64,000 nucleotides of DNA from Microbacterium sp. SZ1. GTDB taxonomy: Bacteria; Actinomycetota; Actinomycetes; Actinomycetales; Microbacteriaceae. A program made the translations under genes and the position numbers. The notes below the pieces were generated by a model. It was given only the letters and a program-made list of their open reading frames with translations, was not told where the DNA came from and did not search any database. This document shows, piece after piece, positions 34,681 through 43,641 of this stretch; position 1 is the first letter of the stretch; every line of letters starts with the position of its first letter. The stretch lies in contig NZ_LPVV01000038.1 in assembly GCF_002362255.1 (NCBI RefSeq), forward strand, positions 124,001 through 188,000. Direction: 5' to 3'.

Positions 34681-35997
34681 ATGGCCATCGTCGAGGCACC
34701 CCGTCTCACTGCACCACCCGCATCGCAGCCCGGCGGGCGGGACACCGGAATCGACCTGCTCCGCGCGCTCTGCGTGCTCGGTGTCGTGCTGCTGCACGCC
34801 ATCATGGTCGGCGTCACCGTGACCGATACGGGCCCCGTCTTCGAGAACGCGAGCGAGGGTGCGTGGTGGATCGTCCCGGTGAGCTGGACGCTGCAGGTGA
34901 TGCCGCTGTTCTTCGTGATCGGCGGTTTCGCCGGGTATCTCGCCCACCGCCGCGCCGCGAAGAGGGGAGGAACCGCCGCATCCTTCGTGGCGGGCCGCGT
35001 GCACCGGCTGTTGCGCCCGGCCGCCCTCACGGTCGGTGTGGTGGGAGTCCTGCTCGCCGTGCTGAGTCTGAACGGCGTTCCGGCCGACATCGTCGCCACC
35101 GCCGGCTTCCGCTTCGGTCAGCCGCTCTGGTTCCTCGGGGTGTTCCTGCTGTGCCAGGCCCTGCTGCCCGCTCTGGCCGCAGCGCATCGCCGTGCACCGG
35201 CGTTGACGCTCGCGGTGCTCGTGCTGGCGTCGATCGTCGTCGACGTGGCGCGCGCCATGACCGGGATCGACGGCATCGGCTTCCTCAACCTCGCGTTCGT
35301 CTGGCTCACCCTGCAGCAGCTCGGGTTCTTCCTCGCCGACGGCACGATCGGTCGTCTGCGTCGGAGCATCGTCGCCGCCACCGGCGGTGCTGCGCTCGTC
35401 GCGCTGATGGCGACTTTCGTCTCGGGCGTCTACTCCCCCGATCTCGTCGCGAACATCAACCCGCCGACCGGCGCGCTGCTTCTCGTGGGCACCGTGCACC
35501 TCAGCGCCGTCTCGCTGCTGCGCGAGCGCATCGCGCGGGTCAGCCGTCGTCGGACCCCCGCCGCGTTCTCGGCGTTCGTCAATCGCCGCACCATGACGAT
35601 CTACCTCTGGCACATGCCGGTCCTGCTGACGATGGCGGGGCTGACGGCCCTCGCCGCGATGTTCACCGGGGTCTTGCCGTCGGAACCCGGCAGCGCTGTC
35701 TGGTGGATGGAGCGTCCGCTCTGGCTCGCGACCGCTCTCGCCGTCACCGCGCTCGTCGCCGTACTGCTCGGGCGGTTCGAGAACCGTGCGGCACCGGCGC
35801 CGACGACATCGCATCGGCGGCTGCGGTCCGCCCTCGTCGTCGCCATCGGCGCGGTCGTGCTGCTGCTGACGGCCGGCACCTCGATCCTCACGGCCGCCAT
35901 CGCGGTGCTCGCGTTCGTTGCAGCCCTGCGGCTCGCGCGCCGCTCAGACGAGCCCTCGCGCCGCGAGGGCGTCGCCGACGTCGTCCGCGTGGCGTAG
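34681..35997 (+). CDS. Acyltransferase family membrane protein (acyltransferase 3)
   Basis: The 438-residue protein has about ten transmembrane helices and the acyltransferase-3 start GIDLLRALCVLGVVLLHAIM with Arg and His, then MPLFFVIGGFAGYLAHRR and MTIYLWHMPVLLTM near residue 305. This family O-acylates sugars or lipids at the membrane. AGGAGG lies ideally before the ATG. Its last 54 bases overlap the opposite bioN gene. The upstream gap has repeats of ACCCCGGT that may be regulatory for the two-component system. Confidence 0.87.
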   Translation: MAIVEAPRLTAPPASQPGGRDTGIDLLRALCVLGVVLLHAIMVGVTVTDTGPVFENASEGAWWIVPVSWTLQVMPLFFVIGGFAGYLAHRRAAKRGGTAASFVAGRVHRLLRPAALTVGVVGVLLAVLSLNGVPADIVATAGFRFGQPLWFLGVFLLCQALLPALAAAHRRAPALTLAVLVLASIVVDVARAMTGIDGIGFLNLAFVWLTLQQLGFFLADGTIGRLRRSIVAATGGAALVALMATFVSGVYSPDLVANINPPTGALLLVGTVHLSAVSLLRERIARVSRRRTPAAFSAFVNRRTMTIYLWHMPVLLTMAGLTALAAMFTGVLPSEPGSAVWWMERPLWLATALAVTALVAVLLGRFENRAAPAPTTSHRRLRSALVVAIGAVVLLLTAGTSILTAAIAVLAFVAALRLARRSDEPSRREGVADVVRVA

Positions 35998-36537
35998 CGT
36001 GCGCACCAGCAACGGAACGATGCCGCGGATGCCGACCCGCGCGTTCCGCGCCCGCTGCGCGTCACGCAGATCGCTCGCGAAGCTGGCCACCACCGGAATC
36101 ATCGTGATCACAAGGGAGATCGTCATCGCGACCGCGTCGACGTCGACACCCCAGCGCCGGAATGGTCGGAGGGCACGACGCAGAGTCGCCAGCAGATCTC
36201 CCATCCGGGTGGTGAGCGTGAGCAGGCTCGCGAGCAGGATGAGAGCGACGACGCGGCTCGTGCTCACCCACGCTGCCGTCGGCGACACGAAGACCCAGAG
36301 GAATCCGCCCAGCACGAGCACCAGCCACCGGAGACGCCAGACCTCCGCTGCGAGGACTCGCCACGGCATCCGCGCCAGGGCGTAGAGCGCGCATACGCCG
36401 ACGAGCACACCCGACGACGCCCACACGTCGTGCGCGAACGCCGACACGGCGACCGCCACGACGGCGAGCCCCGCGAGCTTCGGTCCTGCCGGCAGTCGGT
36501 GCAGGATGCTGGTGCCGGGGCGGTAGAGCTGGATCAC
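35944..36537 (-). CDS. bioN: Biotin ECF transporter T component
   Basis: The EcfT subunit couples ATP hydrolysis to the biotin-binding S component BioY. The 197-residue protein has four to five helices and ends with the typical coupling helices: DLRDAQRARNARVGI and ADDVGDALAARGLV, in which the A-R-G/A-R-N motifs bind the ATPases. GTG at 36537 overlaps the bioM stop as GTGA, so the longer frame upstream is not used. Its 3' end overlaps the convergent acyltransferase gene by 54 bases. Confidence 0.88.
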   Translation of the reverse strand: MIQLYRPGTSILHRLPAGPKLAGLAVVAVAVSAFAHDVWASSGVLVGVCALYALARMPWRVLAAEVWRLRWLVLVLGGFLWVFVSPTAAWVSTSRVVALILLASLLTLTTRMGDLLATLRRALRPFRRWGVDVDAVAMTISLVITMIPVVASFASDLRDAQRARNARVGIRGIVPLLVRTLRHADDVGDALAARGLV

Positions 36538-37256
36538 GCGCAGCTCCGGCGATAGTCGTCGATCACCGCGCCGGGCTGGCCGGATGCCACGACGCCCCCG
36601 TCGTCGAACAGCACCGCGTGGTCGCATCTCGCCGCAAGGTCGAGGTCGTGCGTGACGATGATCACCTGGGCATCCTGGGCCAGCAGGAGGTCGCCGATCC
36701 GCCGTGCGTTGCGAAGGTCGAGCAGGGTGGTCGGCTCGTCCGCCACGATCAGCGATGGCCTCGTGGCGAGCACGGAGGCCAGTGCCAGCAGCTGACGCTG
36801 GCCTCCCGACAGGGTCGAGACCGGGGCGTCGGCGTGGCCGGCGAGACCATGCTCACCGAGGATCGCTGCGATATGCTCCCGCGCCTCTGAGCGAGGGAGA
36901 TCGCGCAGCGATAACAGGAGGTCCTCCGCGGGAGTCGGCATGAGGATCTGCGCCTGCGGATCGGTGAAGACGAATCCGACCTCGCGCCGCACGGCCCTGA
37001 GGTCTCGTTGCACGTCGACTCCGTGAACGAGCACCCGGCCGCTGGTCGGCGCGACCAGTCCGTTCAGGAGGCGTGCGAACGTCGACTTGCCCGAGCCGTT
37101 CGCGCCGATCACCGCCGTGCGCCGAGCGGAGAGGTCCAGCGTCACGTCACGCAGGATCCTCCGCCCCTCCCTGAGCACGGAGACCCCGTCGATCGAGACG
37201 CGGTCCGCGGCAGCCCCATCGACCGCGTGCGCGGGGTGGCCGACCTCAGACCGCAC
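36534..37256 (-). CDS. bioM: Biotin ECF transporter ATP-binding component
   Basis: An ABC ATPase of the EcfA type: Walker A GANGSGKSTFARL, Q-loop region FVFTDPQAQILMPT, signature LSGGQRQLLALASVL, Walker B LIVADEPTTLLD and the switch THDLDLA. With BioY and BioN it forms the BioMNY biotin uptake system. The GTG at 37256 overlaps the bioY end by 11 bases; no Shine-Dalgarno is clear, so coupling is likely. Confidence 0.9.
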   Translation of the reverse strand: MRSEVGHPAHAVDGAAADRVSIDGVSVLREGRRILRDVTLDLSARRTAVIGANGSGKSTFARLLNGLVAPTSGRVLVHGVDVQRDLRAVRREVGFVFTDPQAQILMPTPAEDLLLSLRDLPRSEAREHIAAILGEHGLAGHADAPVSTLSGGQRQLLALASVLATRPSLIVADEPTTLLDLRNARRIGDLLLAQDAQVIIVTHDLDLAARCDHAVLFDDGGVVASGQPGAVIDDYRRSCA

Positions 37257-37830
37257 GCGACGGAGCGGTCGTCGTCGGTCGCAGCCCGAACGCCGGCGGG
37301 TAGGCGCGGCGCAGGGCGAGGACGAGCGCGGTGGCGGCGGCCGCCTTGAGGAGGTCTCCGGGCAGGAAGGCGAGACTCGAGAGCGCCGTGGGGACGAGAT
37401 CCATACCGAGCACGAAAGCCTGCACGGGGATGCCGAACGCGTAGACGACGGTGATCCCGCCGACCACGACACCCAGCGCCGTGCGCCACCACGTGATCCG
37501 ACCAGCGTGGACGATGAGACCGATCACGACGGCTCCGAAGACCCAGCCGACCAGATATCCCGCCGTCGGTCCGACGAGCACCCCGAGTCCGCCGCGGCCG
37601 CCGGCGAGGACGGGAAGACCCACGGCTGCGAGGACGAGGACGAGCATGACCGCGAGCGGAGCGCGGCGCGGGCCGAGCACGGCGCCGGCGAGCATCACTC
37701 CCAGCGTCTGGGCGGTGATCGGCACGCCCCCGGGGATCGGGATGGTGACGGAGCCGAGCACGACGATGAGCGCGGCGAAGACGGCGATGCGGGCGAGATC
37801 GCGGCCGATCTCGGGGCGGTGCGGGGTCAT
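37246..37830 (-). CDS. bioY: Biotin transporter S component
   Basis: BioY binds biotin in the membrane. The 194-residue protein has six helices and the family motifs VTIPIPGGVPITAQTLGVML (near residue 30), GGLGVLVGPTAGYLVGWVFG and FLPGDLLKAAAATAL near the end. It is first in the bioYMN operon. Two BioQ boxes lie right before it, so it should be repressed when biotin is plentiful. Confidence 0.96.
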   Translation of the reverse strand: MTPHRPEIGRDLARIAVFAALIVVLGSVTIPIPGGVPITAQTLGVMLAGAVLGPRRAPLAVMLVLVLAAVGLPVLAGGRGGLGVLVGPTAGYLVGWVFGAVVIGLIVHAGRITWWRTALGVVVGGITVVYAFGIPVQAFVLGMDLVPTALSSLAFLPGDLLKAAAATALVLALRRAYPPAFGLRPTTTAPSRAV

Positions 37831-37841
37831 GGAACTCCTCC

Positions 37842-37869
37842 TGAACAGTGTTCACCTGAACGGTGTTCA
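37842..37869. promoter_or_regulatory. Two BioQ operators
   Basis: TGAACAGTGTTCA (37842-37854) and TGAACGGTGTTCA (37857-37869) are 13-base palindromes set two bases apart between bioY and bioQ. They match the known BioQ consensus TGAACnnnGTTCA of Actinobacteria. The second lies just before a TATAGT -10 element for bioQ (37871-37876), so the regulator is probably autorepressed. Confidence 0.9.
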
Positions 37870-37882
37870 CTATAGTGAGGTC

Positions 37883-38452
37883 ATGACTCCGCAGCACAAC
37901 TCGGTGCGATACGACCGCGACAGCGTCGCGGACGTCGCTCTCGCGCTGCTCGACGAGGTCGGCCTGGCCGATCTCTCGATGCGGCGGATCGCAGCCCGCC
38001 TCGACGTGCAGCCGAGCGCGCTGTACTGGCACTTCGCCAGCAAGCAGGAGCTGCTCGCCGCGCTCAGCGATCGGATCACCGCCCCCGTCCGTGCTGCCGA
38101 CGACGACGTTGTCGCCCTCGCTCGCCGCATCCGTGACGCACTGTTCACCTATCGCGACGGCGCGGAGCTGGTGCTCAGCACGTCCGCACTCGGGCTCGGA
38201 TCGTCGCACGCGCAGTCCGCTCTCGAAGACGCGCTGAGGCGAGCGGATGCCGACGACCCGCCGAACCGGGCGCTCGCGCTGATGCACTTCATCCTGGGCC
38301 ACGCGACCCTCGTCCAGCAGCGTATGCACGCGGACAGCTACGGCGCCGCATCGCCCGCTGCCGGCGACGACGCGACCGCGGGCCTCGACCGTGTCTTCGA
38401 CCTCGGGATCGCGGCCCTGGCCGGCTCCGCGCGCTCCCGATCCGTCTCCTGA
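37883..38452 (+). CDS. bioQ: TetR-family biotin regulator BioQ
   Basis: A TetR regulator: HTH LADLSMRRIAARLDVQPSAL followed by YWHFASKQELLAALSDRI, and an all-helical effector domain. The N-terminus and the TGAAC-type palindromes next to it identify it as BioQ, which represses biotin genes in Actinobacteria; BirA is thought to act upstream of it. Divergent from bioYMN. It ends one base from the convergent MFS gene. Confidence 0.9.
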   Translation: MTPQHNSVRYDRDSVADVALALLDEVGLADLSMRRIAARLDVQPSALYWHFASKQELLAALSDRITAPVRAADDDVVALARRIRDALFTYRDGAELVLSTSALGLGSSHAQSALEDALRRADADDPPNRALALMHFILGHATLVQQRMHADSYGAASPAAGDDATAGLDRVFDLGIAALAGSARSRSVS

Positions 38453-38453
38453 A

Positions 38454-39845
38454 TCAGGAGCCCGAGGTCGTGGCCGGCTCTGCGGCCGGCTCCCCGCCGT
38501 GACCCAGCCGCAGGCCCGGGACGAGCGCGACGACGATCAGCACGATGCACAGCGCGAAGACCACCGGGAAGGCATCGACCCCACCCCCGAGTGTGGCGAC
38601 CGACAAACCGGCGACCGCGATCACGATGGCCGCACCGGTGGAGTCCGAGATCGACAGGGCAGACGAGTTGAAGCCCTGGTTGCCCGGCTCGGAGTAGGCG
38701 AGCGTGAGCACGGTGAGCCGCGGATAGAGCAGCCCCATGCCTCCCCCGGCAAAGCCCCAGCCGATGACGACGAGTACCGGCGAGACAGCGCCGAGAGCGG
38801 CCAGGATGACCAGGATCATGGCGACGAAAAGCAGGGTGAGACTGAGCAGCGTGATGCGCAGGTTCCCGAGCCGTTCGCCGTACCGCCCTTGCAGCTGCGA
38901 GGCCCCGGCCCACGCGAAGGCGGCGAACATGAGCGCGAGCCCCGCCCACGTCGCGGTGAAGCCGTACCGCTCGATGAGGAGGTACGGGATGTAGGCCTCC
39001 GCGGCGAAGAACGTGCCGGCGACGATCCCCCGCATGAGCACGACACTCGGCAGACCGCGGCCGGCACGCAGGGTTCGACGTGGCAGCAGCGGCAGCACGG
39101 CGATGGCGATCACGGCGATCGCGCCCAGCGCGACCGGCCAGCCGAACGCGGCATCCATGTCGGCGCTGAACCCGACGACGACGGCGCACACCGCGACCAC
39201 GACCGCCAGCGCCATCCGCACGACCAGCGCACGCCGGTTCTGCGGCTCGCCCTGCCCGAGGTCGAGTCCGCGTAGACGCACGGCGATCATCACGAATGCG
39301 ACAGCAGTGAGAACGGCCACCCCGAGAAACGCCCAGCGCCAGTCGAGGTACTCCGCGACCGCCCCGGCGAGGAACGGTCCGATCATCGAGGGCACCACCC
39401 ACGCCGCTGCGAAAGCCGCGAAGATCCGCCCGTGCAGGTGCGGCGGATAGAGCCGGGCCACGACCACGTACAGGGCCACGGTCTGTCCGCCGGTGCCGAG
39501 CCCCTGCACGAGGCGGCCGACGAGGAACTGGTGCATCGTCGTGGCGAGCCCCGACAGCAGCAGCCCGACGATGAACAGCGTGACGGCGACGTACAGCGCG
39601 CCACGCGGCCCGCGGGCGTCCGACCAGGCTCCGGCCGCGACCATCCCGATCACGCTGGTCGCCAGCGTACCCGCGAACGCGACAGCGTACAGCGCCTGCC
39701 CGTCGAGAGCGTCGCTCACGATGGGCATGACCGTGGTGACGGCCAGCGCCTCGATGGCCGCCAGGAAGATGAGGGCGACCGAGCCGGCGGTGACCCATAT
39801 CCGCTCGCGGTCCCAGATGGAGACGACGGCGGCGGCGTCGCTCAT
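38454..39845 (-). CDS. MFS transporter
   Basis: The 463-residue protein has about 14 hydrophobic segments. MFS loop motifs are visible: GAWSDARGPRGALYVAV after helix 2, GRLVQGLGTGGQTVALYVVV and the second-half GRYGERLGNLRIT. The closest pattern is the DHA2/drug-efflux branch, but the substrate cannot be assigned. ATG overlaps the upstream malY-type stop as ATGA, so they are one operon. Confidence 0.88.
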   Translation of the reverse strand: MSDAAAVVSIWDRERIWVTAGSVALIFLAAIEALAVTTVMPIVSDALDGQALYAVAFAGTLATSVIGMVAAGAWSDARGPRGALYVAVTLFIVGLLLSGLATTMHQFLVGRLVQGLGTGGQTVALYVVVARLYPPHLHGRIFAAFAAAWVVPSMIGPFLAGAVAEYLDWRWAFLGVAVLTAVAFVMIAVRLRGLDLGQGEPQNRRALVVRMALAVVVAVCAVVVGFSADMDAAFGWPVALGAIAVIAIAVLPLLPRRTLRAGRGLPSVVLMRGIVAGTFFAAEAYIPYLLIERYGFTATWAGLALMFAAFAWAGASQLQGRYGERLGNLRITLLSLTLLFVAMILVILAALGAVSPVLVVIGWGFAGGGMGLLYPRLTVLTLAYSEPGNQGFNSSALSISDSTGAAIVIAVAGLSVATLGGGVDAFPVVFALCIVLIVVALVPGLRLGHGGEPAAEPATTSGS

Positions 39846-40996
39846 CGACCGACGAGCGCGGCGATGCGCTCGATGGCCTCGGTGATGATCTCGGGACTCG
39901 TGCCGAAGTTCAGTCGCACGTATCCCGCGCCCTCCGCGCCGAACGCGGGACCGAAGTGCAGGGCGACCTTCGCCTCGCGCAGAATGCGACGAGACGGATT
40001 GTCACCCCACCCGAGTCCCGACAGGTCGATCCAGGCGAGGTAGCCCGCCTCCGGTATGCGATACCGCGCTTGCGGGAGACGAGCCGCGAGCAGGTCTTCC
40101 AACAGCACGCGGTTCTCGTCCAGAGTGCGCAGCAGGCCGTCGAGCCACGGATCGCTCTCTTCCGAGAACGCCGCGGTCGCCGCGAGCAGACCGAGCTGAC
40201 CCGTGCGCCACTCCACCTCGATCGGCAGGCCGCGCACGACCGCGCTCGTCGCGTCGGACGCCGTGACCATGAGCGCGCACTTGAGCCCCGCCAGATTGAA
40301 GGCCTTGCTCGCGCTGACCACCGCGTAGCCGACACGCTCGGCCGCCTCTCCGGTGTCGAGGAACGGCGTGAAGCCGGTCCCAGGCTGTGCGAGCGGCGCA
40401 TGGATCTCATCGGACACGACGGCGGCGCCGAACTCGTCGGCGAGCTCGGCGAGGGCTCGCAGCGACTCACGATCATGCACGGTGCCGGTCGGGTTGTGCG
40501 GATTGCAGAGCAGGACCGCGGTCGCGCCGTCTTCGAGGGCGGAGCGGATGCCGTCGAGGTCGAGTTCCCACGCTGTGCCGGTGTCGCGCAGGGGTACCCG
40601 CTCGACCTCGGCGCCCGCCTCGTCGACGAGGTCGTAGAAGGGCGGGTACACCGGAGGGGTCACGACCACGCGCTCCCCCGGCTGCGTCACGCGGCGGAGG
40701 ATCTCCACGATCCCCATGCTGACGTCCGCCGTGGTGCGCATGCGAGCAGGATCGGGGATCCAGCCGAAACGGCGCTCGGCGAACGCCGCAAACGTCGCGG
40801 GAAGCGAGGTGCGGGACGCGATGTAGCCGGTGTCGCCGATGTCGATCGCGTGGTGCAGCGTCTTCGAGATCGTCGGAGCGAGCGGGAAGTCCGTCTCGGC
40901 GACGAACAGCGGCAGCACGTCGTCGGGGTACTCGCGCCACTTCTCGCTCGTGCGCTGTCGCAGCTCGGCGAGCGGAAGCGCCGTGACCTCGAGCAT
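39842..40996 (-). CDS. MalY/PatB-type PLP-dependent aminotransferase or C-S lyase
   Basis: Fold type I PLP enzyme of 384 residues. Motifs: TADVSMGIVEILRRVTQPGE (N-terminal cofactor loop), CNPHNPTGTVHDRESL, VSDEIHAPLAQPG and the PLP-Lys in VVSASKAFNLAGLKCALM. The aspartate-His of SDEIH and the N-terminal ending PLFVAETDFPLAP place it with MalY/PatB, which often cleave cystathionine or related C-S bonds. ATG 40996 is chosen because it follows the sufT stop with GAGG just upstream. It pairs with an MFS gene, perhaps for export of an amino-acid-like product. Confidence 0.88.
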   Translation of the reverse strand: MLEVTALPLAELRQRTSEKWREYPDDVLPLFVAETDFPLAPTISKTLHHAIDIGDTGYIASRTSLPATFAAFAERRFGWIPDPARMRTTADVSMGIVEILRRVTQPGERVVVTPPVYPPFYDLVDEAGAEVERVPLRDTGTAWELDLDGIRSALEDGATAVLLCNPHNPTGTVHDRESLRALAELADEFGAAVVSDEIHAPLAQPGTGFTPFLDTGEAAERVGYAVVSASKAFNLAGLKCALMVTASDATSAVVRGLPIEVEWRTGQLGLLAATAAFSEESDPWLDGLLRTLDENRVLLEDLLAARLPQARYRIPEAGYLAWIDLSGLGWGDNPSRRILREAKVALHFGPAFGAEGAGYVRLNFGTSPEIITEAIERIAALVGR

Positions 40997-40998
40997 CC

Positions 40999-41331
40999 TC
41001 AGATCGCGAAGCCGAGGGCGCGCATCATGTCGCGGCCGTCGTCGGTGATCCGTTCGGGGCCCCACGGTGGCATCCACACCCAGTTGATGCGGAAGCGCTC
41101 GACGACGTTGTCCAGGGCCTGAGCGGTCTGGTCCTCGAGCACGTCCGTGAGCGGGCAGCCGGCGCTGGTGAGCGTCATGTGAATGACGAGAGCGTCGTTC
41201 TCGTCATCCCACGCGAGGTCGTAGATGAGACCGAGGTCGACGACGTTGATCCCGAGCTCCGGGTCCATGACGTCCTTGAGAGCCTCGGTGACCTCGTCGT
41301 ACTTCTCGTCGGTGAGGGTGGCGGCTGTCAT
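40999..41331 (-). CDS. sufT: Fe-S assembly factor SufT-like (MIP18/DUF59)
   Basis: A 110-residue DUF59 protein: ALKDVMDPELGINVVDLGLI near the N-terminus, MTLTSAGCPLTDVLEDQ with the conserved Cys, and WVWMPPWGPERITDDGRD at the end. SufT-type proteins aid maturation of Fe-S proteins and usually end suf operons, as here. It lies 9 bases after sufC. Confidence 0.93.
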   Translation of the reverse strand: MTAATLTDEKYDEVTEALKDVMDPELGINVVDLGLIYDLAWDDENDALVIHMTLTSAGCPLTDVLEDQTAQALDNVVERFRINWVWMPPWGPERITDDGRDMMRALGFAI

Positions 41332-41340
41332 GCGATCAGC

Positions 41341-42111
41341 CTACGCCTCGAGAGGAGCCGCGGGGTCGAGGAAACGGTCGTATCCCTCGTCCTCGAGACG
41401 GTCGGCGAGCTCGGGGCCGCCCTCCTCGACGATCTTACCCGCGACGACGACGTGCACGTAGTCCGGACGGATGTAGCGGAGGATGCGGGTGTAGTGCGTG
41501 ATGAGCAGCACGCCGAGGCCGGTGGCCTCCTTGGCGCGGTTCACGCCCTCGGAGACGATCTTCAGCGCGTCGACGTCGAGACCCGAATCGGTCTCGTCGA
41601 GCACGGCGAACTTCGGCTTCAGCACCTCGAGCTGCAGGATCTCGTGGCGCTTCTTCTCGCCGCCGGAGAACCCCTCGTTGACGTTGCGCTGCGCGAACTT
41701 CGGGTCCATGCGCAGGTTCGCCATCGACGCCTTGACGTCCTTCGTCCACTGGCGGATCGAGGGCGCTTCGCCGTCGAGAGCCGTCTTCGCGGTGCGGAGG
41801 AAGTTCGTGACGGTGACGCCCGGGATCTCGACGGGGTACTGCATCGCGAGGAACAGGCCGGCGCGCGCACGCTCGTCGACGCTCATCTCGAGCACGTCCT
41901 GGCCGTCGAAGGTGATCGAGCCGGACGTCACGGTGTACTTCGGGTGACCGGCGATCGTGTAGGCGAGTGTGGACTTGCCGGAGCCGTTGGGGCCCATGAT
42001 GGCGTGGGTCTCACCCGTGTTCATCGTGAGGGTGATCCCGTTGAGGATCGGGGTGGTCCCCGCCTCGGTCTCGACCGTCACGTGCAGGTCGCGGATTTCG
42101 AGAACAGACAT
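41341..42111 (-). CDS. sufC: Fe-S cluster assembly ATPase
   Basis: SufC is the soluble ABC ATPase of the SufBCD scaffold. It has Walker A MGPNGSGKSTLAYTIAG, the SufC-typical FLAMQYPVEIPGVTVTNFLR, signature FSGGEKKRHEILQ, Walker B FAVLDETDSGLDVDAL and the late HYTRILRYIRPDYVHV. It begins right after the Rieske gene stop, with no gap. Confidence 0.97.
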   Translation of the reverse strand: MSVLEIRDLHVTVETEAGTTPILNGITLTMNTGETHAIMGPNGSGKSTLAYTIAGHPKYTVTSGSITFDGQDVLEMSVDERARAGLFLAMQYPVEIPGVTVTNFLRTAKTALDGEAPSIRQWTKDVKASMANLRMDPKFAQRNVNEGFSGGEKKRHEILQLEVLKPKFAVLDETDSGLDVDALKIVSEGVNRAKEATGLGVLLITHYTRILRYIRPDYVHVVVAGKIVEEGGPELADRLEDEGYDRFLDPAAPLEA

Positions 42112-42438
42112 TCAGACTTCCTTCGTCACAGTCGGGTCGATGAGCACGTCGTCGCCGTCGATCTCGACGACGTAGACCGGGACGGGCTCATAAGCGGGGA
42201 GGTTCTGGGGCTTGCCGGTGATCAGGGAGAATGCGGAGCCGTGGGCCCAGCACTCGACCGTGTCACCCTCGACGAAGCCCTCGGAGAGCGAGATGTCGCC
42301 GTGGGTGCAGGTGTCGCCGATCGCGTGGATCACGCCCTCGGAGTCCTTGATCACGGTGATGGGGATGCCGTTCGGCTCGACACGCAGAGGGGTGTCGAGC
42401 TCGAGCTCGTCGACGCCGCACACGCGCTGGGCGGTCAT
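42112..42438 (-). CDS. Rieske-type ferredoxin in suf operon
   Basis: A 108-residue Rieske protein with both ligand pairs: CTHGD (near residue 44) and CWAHG (near 64), the second lacking the usual insert. Actinobacterial suf operons often carry such a ferredoxin between sufD and sufC, probably to deliver electrons for cluster assembly, though the role is not proven. ATG overlaps the sufD stop as ATGA. Confidence 0.93.
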   Translation of the reverse strand: MTAQRVCGVDELELDTPLRVEPNGIPITVIKDSEGVIHAIGDTCTHGDISLSEGFVEGDTVECWAHGSAFSLITGKPQNLPAYEPVPVYVVEIDGDDVLIDPTVTKEV

Positions 42439-43640
42439 GCGTTCACCTCGGCGAGCTCGGTCTCGATGGCGGCCAGCAGCTCCTCCTCCAGGGAGGGGAT
42501 GCCGAGGCGCTGCACGATGTCGCTGAGGAAGCCGAGCACGACCAGGCGGCGCGCCTCTTCCTCGGTGATGCCGCGGGCCTGCAGGTAGAACAGCTGCTCG
42601 TCATCGAAGCGACCGGTCGCGCTGGCGTGGCCCGCGCCGACGATGTCGCCGGTCTCGATCTCGAGGTTCGGGATCGAGTCGGCGCGCGCGCCCTCGGTGA
42701 GCACGAGGTTGCGGTTCGCCTCGTACGAGTCGGTGCCCGTGGCATCCGGGCCGATCAGCACGTCGCCGATCCACACCGAGTGAGCGCTCTCGCCCTGAAG
42801 GGCGCCCTTGTAGAGCACGTCGCCCTTCGTGTGCGGGCCCTTGTGGTGCAGGTAGACCTGGCTCTCGAGGTGCTGCCCGGCATCCGCGTAGGAGAGGCCG
42901 TAGAGGTAGCCCTCGGAGCCGGCGCCCGCGAGCTCGACGCTCGGGTTCACCCGCACGACGCCGCCGCCGAAGCTGATGACGAAGTGCTTGAGCGTGGCAT
43001 CGGCCGCGACGCGGGCCTGGTGGGCCGACGCGTGCACGGCGTCATCCTGCCACTGCTGCAGGCTGATGACGCTGAGCTTCGCGCCGTCCCGCACGATGAT
43101 CTCGACGTTCTGCGCGTACTGGGCGGAGCCGGTGTGCTGCAGCACGACGGTCGCCGCGCTGTGCTCGAGCGCCTCGATCACGATGTGCGCGTCGGCACGC
43201 TGGTCAGCGCCCTGGCCCTCGATGGTGAGGAAGATCGGCTCGGCGACCTCCTCCTCGCGAGGGATACGGATGTGCAGCGCCTCGGACGCACCCTGCCATG
43301 CGACCGCCGACGTGACGTCCTCGGCGAGGAACACCTCGCCCCGCGGAGCCGCGTCGGCGGCGAGCGGAGCCGATGCGTACTGCTCCCCCGCCCCGAACGA
43401 GTGGGTCACACCGTCGGTGGTGCCGGCGACAGCGAACAGCGGAGCGAGCTTCGCGACCGGCGTGTGCTTCCAGTTGACCTCGCGCCCCGAGGGGGTGCCG
43501 AAGTCGGTCGGATCGTACGAGTGCGGTCGCTCGGAACGCGTCTGGACCGGCACGAAACCGGCGTCGGCCACCTGGGCGGCGGGGTCCACGTGCGCGCTGG
43601 AGAAGCGCGACGCGGTGGGCGTCGTCGTCGGGGTCGTCAT
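42435..43640 (-). CDS. sufD: Fe-S cluster assembly protein SufD
   Basis: SufD forms the scaffold with SufB and SufC. The 401-residue protein has the beta-helix core with HASATGRFDDEQLFYLQARG near the C-terminus (the conserved H-x-A/S-T-G segment) and an N-terminal helical region. The SufC-contacting C-terminus VVLGFLSDIVQRLGIPSLEE is present. It begins one base after the sufB stop. Confidence 0.96.
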   Translation of the reverse strand: MTTPTTTPTASRFSSAHVDPAAQVADAGFVPVQTRSERPHSYDPTDFGTPSGREVNWKHTPVAKLAPLFAVAGTTDGVTHSFGAGEQYASAPLAADAAPRGEVFLAEDVTSAVAWQGASEALHIRIPREEEVAEPIFLTIEGQGADQRADAHIVIEALEHSAATVVLQHTGSAQYAQNVEIIVRDGAKLSVISLQQWQDDAVHASAHQARVAADATLKHFVISFGGGVVRVNPSVELAGAGSEGYLYGLSYADAGQHLESQVYLHHKGPHTKGDVLYKGALQGESAHSVWIGDVLIGPDATGTDSYEANRNLVLTEGARADSIPNLEIETGDIVGAGHASATGRFDDEQLFYLQARGITEEEARRLVVLGFLSDIVQRLGIPSLEEELLAAIETELAEVNA

Positions 43641-43641
43641 C

